A stretch of DNA of 64,000 bases from Ga0077555 sp050250755 (GTDB lineage: Bacteria; Pseudomonadota; Alphaproteobacteria; Rhizobiales; Hyphomicrobiaceae): NCBI GenBank assembly GCA_050250755.1, contig JBFWOB010000012.1:62001-126000 (forward strand). Direction: 5' to 3'. The notes beneath the pieces are model-generated. The model was not told where the DNA came from. It saw only the letters and a program-made list of their open reading frames with translations, and did no database searches. The position numbers were made by a program, and so were the translations under genes. This document shows positions 52,790 through 61,377 of the stretch, piece after piece (position 1 is the stretch's first letter; each line of letters opens with the position of its first letter).

Positions 52790-54055
52790 TCAACTCGACA
52801 GACGGAGACTGTTGATTTCCTCGGCGATCGCCCTGAAGGCATTGCGCAGGGATTGCGCATCGCTGGCGTCGTAGAACCGGTTCGCACTACTGGCACAGGC
52901 CGACAGCCTGGTCTTCGCTGCTTTCGAGACTTGGAAGCCGATGGTGTAGACGACCACGCCCTTGTTCTTCATCGCCGTGCAGGTGTCCGCGGCATACTGA
53001 TTGGAAGCGTTGCCATTGGTCATGACGCCACCCACGGTATTGTAGTCGCCGTCCGTCATCAGGATCACGTACTTTTCAGTGCGGCCGTCGTTATAGGGCG
53101 CTGGCGCCGTGCCCCCCCAGATGCTGGACCACGCGGGGGACACGAGACCCCAAGCCCAGGCTGCACCAAGGTGACCTGCGGTGCCTCCGTTCGTGGTGAG
53201 ACCATTGACGGCGGAGCGAAGCTCGTTCTTATCGTCCGTCATGGCGACGACCCGATTGCTGTAGCCTGGGCAGGCCGACGCGTCGCGCAACTCGGAGCGA
53301 ACACGGAAGCGACCGGCGCCGGCGGGAGAAGTATCGGTCGCCTGCAATGAGGTGTCGGCGCGCTCGTAGACACAGCCATCGGCAGGATTGCGGCCACCTG
53401 AGACGGCCGTGATGTAATCGCCGGCATTGACCCCGACCGCGAAGGGGGCCAATCCGATGCGGACCTTATTCGTCGTCCCGTTGTCTGGAAGCAGAATGTC
53501 CAGCATTCCATCGGGACCGGCGACTGCATCCTTGAGCGCGGTAATCTTGGTGCACGGTTGGCACATCGAACCGGTTACGTCGAGCTGAACGCCTATCTCG
53601 ATATCCTTGGTCTCGTAGATGGCGACCGAGTTCTTCGCGAGAGACATCTTGGAGATACCGCCGACATTGGCGAACAGCATGGGAACGTCGCTGTCGACGT
53701 TAATCGCGACGGAGTTGTGGTCGCGATCTATGTCGACCGAGAAGCCTTGCACGTTCGCGTAGCCGGCGCCGTTGCCCTTCATGTTCGCCTCGAAATACTG
53801 GCGGGCGATCTCTTTCGCCTCGGCATCGGTCAGGTTCTGAGAGCGAATCCCCTTCGCCGCGGCGAGCGCGGCCGCGTCAATGGCGGCAGAGAGGGTGCGT
53901 TCGGCGTGCATGACGCGACTGACGTCCACAGCCAGTCCTGTGACCATCAAGAGTACGAATGCGCTGAGTGCGAAGATTATGGCGACGGTGCCCTGCTCGT
54001 TGCGGACAATCGTGCGAGTCAGCGATCTTGCTCGTTTCGGCGCCACGGCGAACAT
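52790..54055 (-). CDS. TadG-like pilus-associated protein with von Willebrand factor A domain
   Basis: A 421-residue protein. The N-terminal Tad-type membrane segment is EQGTVAIIFALSAFVLLMVTGLAVDVSRV (in parts), followed by AERTLSAAIDAAALAAAKG, typical of TadG. The rest is a vWA domain whose MIDAS reads DVTGSM, with later VILMTDGDYN and VVYTIGFQV. It is likely anchored in the inner membrane with the vWA domain in the periplasm. No other tad/flp pilus gene is present. The ATG at 54055 is chosen because the Tad segment begins soon after; the frame is open to 54160. Confidence 0.88.
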   Translation of the reverse strand: MFAVAPKRARSLTRTIVRNEQGTVAIIFALSAFVLLMVTGLAVDVSRVMHAERTLSAAIDAAALAAAKGIRSQNLTDAEAKEIARQYFEANMKGNGAGYANVQGFSVDIDRDHNSVAINVDSDVPMLFANVGGISKMSLAKNSVAIYETKDIEIGVQLDVTGSMCQPCTKITALKDAVAGPDGMLDILLPDNGTTNKVRIGLAPFAVGVNAGDYITAVSGGRNPADGCVYERADTSLQATDTSPAGAGRFRVRSELRDASACPGYSNRVVAMTDDKNELRSAVNGLTTNGGTAGHLGAAWAWGLVSPAWSSIWGGTAPAPYNDGRTEKYVILMTDGDYNTVGGVMTNGNASNQYAADTCTAMKNKGVVVYTIGFQVSKAAKTRLSACASSANRFYDASDAQSLRNAFRAIAEEINSLRLSS

Positions 54056-54481
54056 CAGGTATCTCCCTCGGACCCTTGCGCGGTCGTGCCAGGGAGTGCA
54101 AGGCAAGTGCCGTTGCCTAGCAACGAACGGAAAAGGTGCTGTAAGTGCTTGAATTTGCACTCAACACACCTAATGAACCGCTAATTTGGGGCTTGCGGTG
54201 AGTTCGGCGCGCTTCTTTGCGCCTTGGCGAGTTCGCCCGTGGTGCGGGTTGTCGAGCTCAAGGCCAAGAACGTTCACAAGGTTGATCTGACAACTCGACT
54301 TTTTGTGTCATCAGGACCATCGAGGGGCGCGAGAACGAGACAAGTTCTGCAACGGGCCAGTTCAATTTGGTACGCTTTGTCATGTCAATTTGAGACGCAA
54401 CGGCGCCGCGTTCATTTTTTGTGGAACCCAGGCGGTACGCCAATGTGCGGCTTGCGCAGAATTGATCCTCCTAACCGTGCT
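54056..54481. other. intergenic region between the TadG-like and SdhAF4-like genes
   Basis: About 425 bp with AT-rich patches (54150-54190 and 54290-54420). It carries the promoter for the leftward TadG-like gene. No gene or RNA was recognised. Confidence 0.4.
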
Positions 54482-54706
54482 TTAGAAATCGGAAACGATG
54501 CCCCCGTTTTCCCAATCTCCGTAACGGACGGGATCAGGACCTTCGCGTCCACCTAGTTCCTTGGCGCGGGCTTGCTCTTGGCGTGCCGCGTCCTGCTGGC
54601 GGCGGCGCTCGTCGGCCTCGGCCAGGGCGCGTTGGGCGGCGGGTGTAAGTGGGCGGCGCTCGAGCTCCGCTGATGTCGCGGCCTTGGTTTTGTCGCTTGC
54701 GGCCAT
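54482..54706 (-). CDS. DUF1674 protein, succinate dehydrogenase assembly factor 4-like
   Basis: A 74-residue protein with a polar helical N-terminus (PLTPAAQRALAEADERRRQQ) and the DUF1674/SDHAF4 signature at the end: KELGGREGPDPVRYGDWENGGIVSDF (in parts). The mitochondrial homologue stabilises the flavinated SdhA before complex II assembly. The ATG at 54706 follows AAGGAGG, which sets the start. It is divergent from htpX, an arrangement common in Hyphomicrobiales. Confidence 0.92.
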   Translation of the reverse strand: MAASDKTKAATSAELERRPLTPAAQRALAEADERRRQQDAARQEQARAKELGGREGPDPVRYGDWENGGIVSDF

Positions 54707-54860
54707 GGGGCCTCCTTGAATGTGGCGAGGCAGCAGCGCGCAACTCTGATGCAGCTCTGATCCTGTGGCCGATACTGCTCCCTTGTAGCTTCCAATACCA
54801 TATACCATAAGCGCTTGCGCGGGGACCCTTTGCCCCGGCAATGCGGCCTGGAGATGCGTG

Positions 54861-55829
54861 ATGCCGACAAATTTCGCGAAGACCGCGCTGCTCCTCGGCT
54901 TCCTGACGCTGATCTTCGTCGGTATGGGATCGGTGATCGGAGGACGCGAGGGAGTTGTTGTCGCGTTTGTGTTTGCTCTCATTATGAATGCGTTCGCGCT
55001 CTGGCGATCGGATAGTCTGGTTCTCGCGCTGCATGGGGCGCAAGAGGTTGGGCCAGCCGATGCACCGCAATACTACGGTATCGTTCAGGATCTCGCGTCC
55101 CGCGCCAGCCTGCCAATGCCACGTGTTTGCATCATGCATCAACCTCAACCGAACGCTTTTGCGGCCGGCCGTAGCCCATCACGTGCAACCGTTTGTGCTT
55201 CGACAGGGCTGCTCGAGACCCTTTCACCTGAAGAGATTGCGGGCGTCATGGCGCACGAACTGGCGCACGTGCGGAACCGCGATACGTTGACGATGACGAT
55301 TGCCGCCACGATCGGCGGCGCCATCTCGATGTTGGCGCAGTGGCTGCAGTTCTCGATGATCTTCGGGGGCGGCCGACGCAACGGCAACTGGATCGCATCT
55401 CTAGCCGCCATGCTGATTGCTCCCTTCGCGGCGATGCTGGTGCAGATGGCGATCAGTCGCTCAAGGGAGTATCAAGCCGATCGGCTCGGTGCACTAATCT
55501 GCGGCAATCCACTTTGGCTGGCATCGGCGCTGGCAAAAATCGAATCGATGGTTCGCGGTATACCCAACGAGACGGCTGAAGCCGTACCAGCGACTGCGCC
55601 GTTGTTCATCGTCAATCCCCTCACTGGGCGCGGCCTCGATAGCCTGTTCTCGACGCATCCGAGCACGGAGAACCGAATTTCCGAGCTGCGGAAGCTTGCC
55701 GAGGATATGAGTGCGAATGGACAACTCCCGCAGGCGACGATCAGTCAGGGCCAGCCGAGTGGCGAGCCGTGGGGACACGATGAGGGGCAAAGTGGCCCCT
55801 GGGATCGTCCTCGGGGACCGTGGGGGTAG
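54861..55829 (+). CDS. htpX: membrane zinc metalloprotease HtpX
   Basis: A 322-residue M48 protease for membrane protein quality control. It has two N-terminal helices (about residues 8-50), the zinc motif HELAH at 132-136, two further helices, and the third ligand in SREYQADRLG. The conserved late FSTHPSTENRISELR is present, followed by a Gly/Pro/Trp-rich tail. A GTG lies one codon upstream at 54858; ATG 54861 sits seven bases after GGAG. rsmB follows six bases after its stop. Confidence 0.95.
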   Translation: MPTNFAKTALLLGFLTLIFVGMGSVIGGREGVVVAFVFALIMNAFALWRSDSLVLALHGAQEVGPADAPQYYGIVQDLASRASLPMPRVCIMHQPQPNAFAAGRSPSRATVCASTGLLETLSPEEIAGVMAHELAHVRNRDTLTMTIAATIGGAISMLAQWLQFSMIFGGGRRNGNWIASLAAMLIAPFAAMLVQMAISRSREYQADRLGALICGNPLWLASALAKIESMVRGIPNETAEAVPATAPLFIVNPLTGRGLDSLFSTHPSTENRISELRKLAEDMSANGQLPQATISQGQPSGEPWGHDEGQSGPWDRPRGPWG

Positions 55830-55835
55830 GAACGA

Positions 55836-57281
55836 GTGAAACAAACAAAACATCCGCCGCGCCGTAAGGGCCCTCGGACTGTGCAGCCGAGCGGGACTTT
55901 GAGGGCTTGGCGTTCCGATTCCGGCAAGGCCGATGCCAAGGCAAAGGCCGAGGTGCGCGATGGTGGCGAGCTACCCGGCCTTGCCGCGCGGCGCCTTGCG
56001 GTTGAATTGATCGAGGCGGTGCTCGTCTCGTCGCGTGCGCTCGACGATGCGCTCAATATGGCTGCTCAGAACGAAGCGTATCGTCGCCTCGAAGCGCGAG
56101 ACCGAGGCTTTGCGAGACTGATCGCAGCAACGGTGTTGCGGCGGCTCGGCTCGCTCGATGCGGTGCTTGGCAAGTTTCTCGAACGCCCAATACCCGTAAG
56201 CCAACCGCGGCCGCGTTCCATTCTGCTAGCTGGGGCGGCGCAAGTTCTGCTCATCGGCACGCCGGTGCATGCGGCGATAAATCTGGCGGTCGAGCAGTGT
56301 CGGCGCGATAAGGCGGCTGAACGCTTCGATAAGCTGACCAACGCCGTTCTCCGGCGTGTCGCAGCTCACGGACCGGCCATCCTGGATGAGCTCGATACGC
56401 CGCGCATCGATATCCCCGGCTGGCTCTGGGATAAATGGGTTTCCGCGTACGGAGAGACGACAGCGCGCAGGATTGCGGCTGCAAGTCTCGTCGAGGCGCC
56501 TCTTGATCTGACCGCGAAGGCGGAGCCGGACGTCTGGGCGCAGCGGCTTGGTGGCGAGCTTCTCGCGACCGGGACGATCCGTTTGAAGGACGGGGGTCGT
56601 ATTGATGAGCTGGAGGGCTTCAAGGAGGGCGCTTGGTGGGTGCAGGATGTGGCCGCAGCTCTTCCCGCCCGGCTTCTCGGTCCGGTCGAGGGTCTCGAGG
56701 TGGCGGACCTCTGTGCCGCTCCTGGGGGCAAAACGGCCGAGCTTGCGGTCGCCGGTGCACGTGTCACAGCGTTGGACCAATCCGCCGACCGCTTGTCGCG
56801 GCTCGCTCAGAACATCGAGCGGCTCGGCTTCGCGGGCAAGATCAGTGTCGTGAATGCAGATCTTCTGGACTACGAGCCAGACCGACAGTTCGATGCCGTC
56901 CTGCTCGACGCGCCATGCCTCTCAACGGGCACCATCCGAAGGCATCCCGATCTGCTGCATTTGAAGAGGCCCAGCGATCTCGGGCGGATTGTCGAGCTGC
57001 AACGGAAGCTGCTCGCGCGGGCGGCGGGCTGGGTGAAGCACGGTGGATGCCTTGTCTATTGCGTCTGTTCGATCGAGCCGGAGGAAGGTGAGCAGATCGT
57101 CGACGAGTTCTTGCAGGCGAACCGCGATTTCAGCCGTAAACCCCTTACTCCGAGTGACGTTCGCGGATCAGTAGACTGGTTAACGCGAGCCGGAGATCTA
57201 AGAACGCTGCCCTACCATGAGGCTTCGCCAGGGCAACCTGGCATGGACGGCTTCTACGCGGCGCGTCTTAGGAGAGGTTGA
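55836..57281 (+). CDS. rsmB: RsmB-family 16S rRNA (cytosine-C5) methyltransferase
   Basis: A 481-residue protein. The N-terminal NusB-like domain (about residues 45-180) includes LEARDRGFARLIAATVLRRLG and HAAINLAVEQCR. The C-terminal methyltransferase has motif I DLCAAPGGKTAELA, DAPCLSTGTIRRHPD with the catalytic Cys of motif IV, and YCVCSIEPEEGEQIV with the motif VI Cys. RsmB modifies C967 (E. coli numbering). It starts at a GTG six bases after htpX. The first 40 residues are a basic, low-complexity extension. Confidence 0.94.
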   Translation: MKQTKHPPRRKGPRTVQPSGTLRAWRSDSGKADAKAKAEVRDGGELPGLAARRLAVELIEAVLVSSRALDDALNMAAQNEAYRRLEARDRGFARLIAATVLRRLGSLDAVLGKFLERPIPVSQPRPRSILLAGAAQVLLIGTPVHAAINLAVEQCRRDKAAERFDKLTNAVLRRVAAHGPAILDELDTPRIDIPGWLWDKWVSAYGETTARRIAAASLVEAPLDLTAKAEPDVWAQRLGGELLATGTIRLKDGGRIDELEGFKEGAWWVQDVAAALPARLLGPVEGLEVADLCAAPGGKTAELAVAGARVTALDQSADRLSRLAQNIERLGFAGKISVVNADLLDYEPDRQFDAVLLDAPCLSTGTIRRHPDLLHLKRPSDLGRIVELQRKLLARAAGWVKHGGCLVYCVCSIEPEEGEQIVDEFLQANRDFSRKPLTPSDVRGSVDWLTRAGDLRTLPYHEASPGQPGMDGFYAARLRRG

Positions 57282-57359
57282 CGAGACGGCACGCGAGATG
57301 GTCTTTTTCGCGCTAGGCATTGCGATCGTTAATGCCTTTTTGTTCCCGTGGAGGAAACT

Positions 57360-58958
57360 ATGATCCGAATGAGATCGCGGTACGTCGCGATCGCCGGAGC
57401 GCTGCTTGCGCTCGCTACCGCACCTGCTGCCGCACAAAAGTCGGGCGGTGTCCTCAAGAGCTACGTCTGGGACAACCCGCCGAGCGCGTCGATCCACGAG
57501 GAAGCGACTATCTCGACCGTGTTTCCGTTCTCGCCGGTCTTCAACAATTTGGTGGTTTTCGATCAGACCAAATTGGATGCCGGGCTCGATACGATCGTAC
57601 CCGAGCTTGCGAAGTCGTGGAGCTGGGACGCTTCGAAGACCAACATTACGTTCAAGCTGAACGAAGGCGTTACTTGGCACGACGGCAAGCCGTTCTCTGC
57701 CGAGGATGTGAAGTGCACCTTCGATCTCATTGCCGGGCTGCGCAAGGCGCCAGACTTCAGAAAGAACCCGCGTCGGGTCTGGTATCACAACCTGAAAGAG
57801 ATCACGACGTCGGGCGCAAACGAAGTCAGGTTTCATTTGAAAGCACCGCAGCCATCGTTCATTGCGCTGCTCGCGTCGGGATATTCGCCCATCTATCCCT
57901 GTCACGTCGCGTTGAAAGATATGCGCGTCAAGCCGATCGGCACAGGCCCCTTCAAGTTCGGAGAGATGAAGCGGGGCGAGATCGTCCGTCTCGTCAAAAA
58001 CCCGAACTACTGGAAGCCGGGTAAACCATACCTCGATGGTATCGACTATCGGATCATCAACAGCCGTTCGACGCGCATTCTCGCCTTCATCGCGGGCGAC
58101 ATCGATCTGACGTTCGTATCCGATGTGACGGTCGCGGGCCTCAAGGATGTCGAAGCGAAGGCGCCGAAGGCGGTCTGTCAGTTCGTGCCCTCGAACAATA
58201 CGGTCAATATGATCGTCAACGCAGCGGCACCTCCGTTCGACAATCCGAAAATCCGAAAGGCGATGGCGCTCGCGCTGGATCGTGCTGCGTTCAACACCAT
58301 TCTGGCCGAAGGCAAATCGTCGATCGGGGTGGTCATGCTGCCAGGCCCCGAAGGCAAGTGGGCGATGCCTGACGAAGAGCTCGCCAAAATCCCCGGCTAC
58401 GGCAAGGATACGGCAAAGTCTCAGGCTGAAGCGCGGAAGATCATGGAGGAGTTGGGTTACTCGGCCGAGAAGCCTCTCAAGGTAAAGGTTTCGACGCGCG
58501 ATATCCCGCTCTATCGCGATCCGGCCGTGATCTTCATCGATCAGATGAAGAAGATCCATATCGATGGCGAGCTCGAGCCGGTCGACACCACGATCTGGCA
58601 CGCAAAGGTGCAGCGCAAGGACTACGCAATCGGTCTCAACACGACGGGTGTCGGTGTCGATGATCCAGATGTGAACATGGTCGAAAATTACACCTGCAAA
58701 TCGGAGCGCAACTACACCGGATACTGCAATCCGGAAGTTGACCGGTTGATCTTCGCACAATCGAGCGAGGTCGATCCGACCAAGCGCAAGGAGCTTCTGT
58801 GGCAGGCTGAGCGCTTGATAGCTGAAGAAGTGGCTCGGCCTATCATTCTGCACAACAGGGCGGGCACGTGCTGGCAGGACTACGTTAAAGGCGTTACCAG
58901 CCATAATAACTCGCTCTACAACAGCTGGCGCATGGAGAATGCGTGGCTCGATAAATAG
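57360..58958 (+). CDS. ABC transporter substrate-binding protein, family 5 (oligopeptide type)
   Basis: A 532-residue periplasmic binding protein. The signal peptide (about residues 1-24) ends in PAAAQ. The SBP_bac_5 domain has AKSWSWDASKTNITFKLNEGVTWHDGKPFSAEDVKCTFD (in parts), PIGTGPFKF and NPKIRKAMALALDRAAFN. It binds peptides or other large solutes for an ABC importer, but no permease or ATPase gene is adjacent, so it is an orphan here. ATG 57360 lies after GGAGGAAACT, better than the GTG at 57348. The family's usual length matches. Confidence 0.92.
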   Translation: MIRMRSRYVAIAGALLALATAPAAAQKSGGVLKSYVWDNPPSASIHEEATISTVFPFSPVFNNLVVFDQTKLDAGLDTIVPELAKSWSWDASKTNITFKLNEGVTWHDGKPFSAEDVKCTFDLIAGLRKAPDFRKNPRRVWYHNLKEITTSGANEVRFHLKAPQPSFIALLASGYSPIYPCHVALKDMRVKPIGTGPFKFGEMKRGEIVRLVKNPNYWKPGKPYLDGIDYRIINSRSTRILAFIAGDIDLTFVSDVTVAGLKDVEAKAPKAVCQFVPSNNTVNMIVNAAAPPFDNPKIRKAMALALDRAAFNTILAEGKSSIGVVMLPGPEGKWAMPDEELAKIPGYGKDTAKSQAEARKIMEELGYSAEKPLKVKVSTRDIPLYRDPAVIFIDQMKKIHIDGELEPVDTTIWHAKVQRKDYAIGLNTTGVGVDDPDVNMVENYTCKSERNYTGYCNPEVDRLIFAQSSEVDPTKRKELLWQAERLIAEEVARPIILHNRAGTCWQDYVKGVTSHNNSLYNSWRMENAWLDK

Positions 58959-58968
58959 GCGAGTTTTC

Positions 58969-58994
58969 TGCGTGCGGCGCGTTCGCCGCACGCA
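58969..58994. terminator. hairpin downstream of the binding-protein gene
   Basis: TGCGTGCGGCG (58969-58979) and CGCCGCACGCA (58984-58994) form a perfect 11-bp stem with a CGTT loop, 10 bp after the stop codon. There is no T-run after it on the plus strand. Confidence 0.5.
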
Positions 58995-59016
58995 CTGCGC
59001 GTCGATGTTACGCGTG

Positions 59017-59038
59017 CTTCGTCGGCATACCGACGAAG
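59017..59038. repeat. second hairpin between the binding-protein gene and sod
   Basis: CTTCGTCGG (59017-59025), loop CATA, CCGACGAAG (59030-59038): a perfect 9-bp stem about 170 bp upstream of the sod start. Confidence 0.4.
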
Positions 59039-59209
59039 GAGTGGCTATTCAGCTCGCGTGAGGCGTCGAGGATCGCGAGTTCGTTGGTCGCGGGAGGCAA
59101 ACCGGAACCACTTGGCCTTCATCCGCGCTTGTCGGATGTGGGCCCAGCCGTTAGGTTCCGGGCACACCTTTTTTCGACCTTGTCATAATGCAACCGAAGG
59201 AGCAGTCCG

Positions 59210-59812
59210 GTGGCCTTCACTCTCCCCCCCCTCCCGTACGCCTATGATGCGCTTCAGCCCTACATGTCCAAGGAGACGCTGGAGTTCCACCACGATAAGC
59301 ATCACAACGCCTACGTGACGGCCGGCAACCAGATCGCGGGCGACGGCAGCAAGTATGCCGGCAAGTCGGTCGAAGAGATCTGCATTGAGGCCTTCAACGC
59401 CAAGGATCAGCCGGTCGTCAACCAGATCGGACAGCATTACAACCATATCAACTTCTGGAAGTGGATGAAGAAGGGTGGCGGTGGCAATAAGCTGCCCGGC
59501 AAGGTCGAGGCGCTGGTCAAGGATTATGGCGGCTACGACAAAATGCGCACGGACTTCATCCAGGCTGGCGTTACGCAATTCGGATCGGGCTGGTGCTGGC
59601 TTGCGGTCAAGGGCGGCAAGCTCGAAGTCGTGAAGACGCCGAACGGTGAGAATCCGCTGATGCACGGCGCACAACCGATCCTCGGCTGCGACGTGTGGGA
59701 GCACAGCTACTACATCGATTACCGTAATCTGCGTCCGAAATATCTCGAAGCGTTCGTCGACAATCTGGTCAACTGGGATTACGTCGAGGAACTGGTCGGC
59801 AAGGCGAAGTAA
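59210..59812 (+). CDS. sodB: superoxide dismutase, Fe/Mn type
   Basis: A 200-residue Fe/Mn superoxide dismutase. The metal ligands are H27 (EFHHDKHHNAYV), H79 (GQHYNHINFW), D161 and H165 (CDVWEHSYYIDYRN). GSGWCWLAV is the conserved central segment. The start is a GTG at 59210 after GAAGGAG. There is no signal peptide, so it is cytoplasmic. It is a single-gene unit with its own terminator. Metal choice (Fe or Mn) cannot be settled by eye. Confidence 0.95.
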   Translation: MAFTLPPLPYAYDALQPYMSKETLEFHHDKHHNAYVTAGNQIAGDGSKYAGKSVEEICIEAFNAKDQPVVNQIGQHYNHINFWKWMKKGGGGNKLPGKVEALVKDYGGYDKMRTDFIQAGVTQFGSGWCWLAVKGGKLEVVKTPNGENPLMHGAQPILGCDVWEHSYYIDYRNLRPKYLEAFVDNLVNWDYVEELVGKAK

Positions 59813-59839
59813 GACGCCAGCGCTATGTGAGACTGTTGC

Positions 59840-59870
59840 CGCGGGGACCCACACAGGTCCCCGCGTTTGT
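59840..59870 (+). terminator. Rho-independent terminator of sod
   Basis: CGCGGGGACC (59840-59849) pairs with GGTCCCCGCG (59856-59865), loop CACACA, followed by TTTGTT. Confidence 0.85.
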
Positions 59871-60015
59871 TCGAAGAAGCAAGAACTGTTGGGTACACGG
59901 GGGAGTGCGATTACTGTTCGCAACGCGAGAACAGCAGGTCGCTGCGACTTGAGGCAGAGGGTGGGACCGATGTCGTCGAGTGGAGTTTGATTATTGGTGT
60001 TTCGGGGGAAGGCTC

Positions 60016-61236
60016 GTGCTCAGGGCGTGCGTTTCTTACGTCCATTCCGTTTTGATCATTGGACTTGCGCTGGCGCTCGCGGGGTGTGCGATTGCGCCCC
60101 GCAACGTGCCGCCCAATGCGATTGCGGCGAGCAAAGCAATCATTCCCGGCATTCCGTTCGCCCGTGTCTGGGGTGATGAGGCTCCGGCGCACCTGGTAGC
60201 CGAAATCGAGACGCATATGCCGAGTTTGAAGCGGCTCGCTTCTTCGGCCCGGACCATCGGCGGTCGGCCACACGTCTTCATTCTTGCTTTATCCGGTGGT
60301 GGGTCGCGAGGCGCTTTTGGCGCCGGATTGCTGACAGGATGGACAGAGAGCGGCTCTCGGCCGCGTTTCGATCTTGTTACCGGTGTTTCGGCAGGCGCCA
60401 TTATTGCCCCGTTCGCATTTCTCGGGCCCTCTTACGATAAGGCACTCGAGCAAATATGGACGCAGTACGAAACGTCTGAGCTGATCGTGGCGCAAATCCT
60501 GCCCGGCATTCTGGGCGGTCCATCTCTTGCGGATACCACGCCGCTGGCTCATCTTATCGAGAAATATGTCGACCAAGCGTTTCTGAGGGCGATCGCTGCC
60601 GAGCACAGGCGCGGCCGGATGCTCATGATCGGCACCACGAATCTGGACGCTGAGCGGCCAGTTTACTGGAACATGGGTGAGATCGCCGCGAGCCGACATC
60701 CGCAGAAGCTAGAATTGTTCCGCAAAATCATCCTTGCGTCAGCCGCAATTCCTGGCGCGTTCCCGCCAGTCGAGATCGACGTGGAGACCGAGGGGCGTCT
60801 GGTTCAGGAAATGCATGTCGATGGGGGGACGACACGCGACGTCTTCGTGGCGCCGGCGCAGCTTCGACTGTCGGCGCTGGACCACCTCTATCGATCGCCC
60901 CCGAAGCGCCACATCTACATCATTATGAACTCGAAGATGACGCCCGAATTCGAGCCCGTCAAACCGACGGCAATCGCAATCGGTGCGCGGGCTGTCTCGA
61001 CACTGATTAAATCGCACGATAGCGGAGATCTCTATCGGATTCGGCAACAGGCGCTCGCCAGTGGTGCAGATTTTTATCTGACGTCCATTCCTCCAGATTT
61101 CGATCAGAAGTCTACGCAAGCCTTTGATCCCATTTACCAACGAGCTTTGTTCGAGCGAGGACGAGCGCTTGGGCGGCGCGGTGGTGGTTGGCGAGGCGAT
61201 CTGCCAGCCCCCACCCAGGGGCTTACGTCGCGTTGA
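60016..61236 (+). CDS. patatin-like phospholipase lipoprotein
   Basis: A 406-residue lipoprotein. The signal peptide leads to the lipobox LAGC (Cys 24). The patatin domain has the oxyanion loop SGGGSRGAFGAGLL (GGGSRG at about 94-99), the nucleophile in GVSAG (Ser about 125) and the catalytic Asp in HVDGG. All catalytic elements are intact, so it should be an active lipid acyl hydrolase on the periplasmic side or the outer membrane. The GTG at 60016 follows GGGGGAAGG; an earlier GTG at 59980 is possible. A second patatin protein follows 141 bp downstream. Confidence 0.88.
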   Translation: MLRACVSYVHSVLIIGLALALAGCAIAPRNVPPNAIAASKAIIPGIPFARVWGDEAPAHLVAEIETHMPSLKRLASSARTIGGRPHVFILALSGGGSRGAFGAGLLTGWTESGSRPRFDLVTGVSAGAIIAPFAFLGPSYDKALEQIWTQYETSELIVAQILPGILGGPSLADTTPLAHLIEKYVDQAFLRAIAAEHRRGRMLMIGTTNLDAERPVYWNMGEIAASRHPQKLELFRKIILASAAIPGAFPPVEIDVETEGRLVQEMHVDGGTTRDVFVAPAQLRLSALDHLYRSPPKRHIYIIMNSKMTPEFEPVKPTAIAIGARAVSTLIKSHDSGDLYRIRQQALASGADFYLTSIPPDFDQKSTQAFDPIYQRALFERGRALGRRGGGWRGDLPAPTQGLTSR

Positions 61237-61377
61237 TCTGGTGCTGCGTTTGCCCGCCTTACCTTCGCCTCGCTAACGGCAGTCGGCGATTGGGCTCGCA
61301 TTGGGGAATAGCGCCTGCTTCAATTGGTGCCGACGCAGGCCTCCGCTGGGGCCAAGCCATTAGCTCGCTCGGTGCTT

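Noticed and set aside
57198..58991. A 597-codon open frame on the minus strand covering the whole binding-protein gene and the rsmB end
   Set aside because: It is the exact antisense of a well-recognised SBP gene with a good ribosome site; the translation is rich in Arg, His and Asp and resembles no family. Long antisense frames are usual in GC-rich DNA.
59183..59923. A 246-codon minus-strand frame over sodB
   Set aside because: Antisense shadow of the superoxide dismutase gene; no family resemblance.
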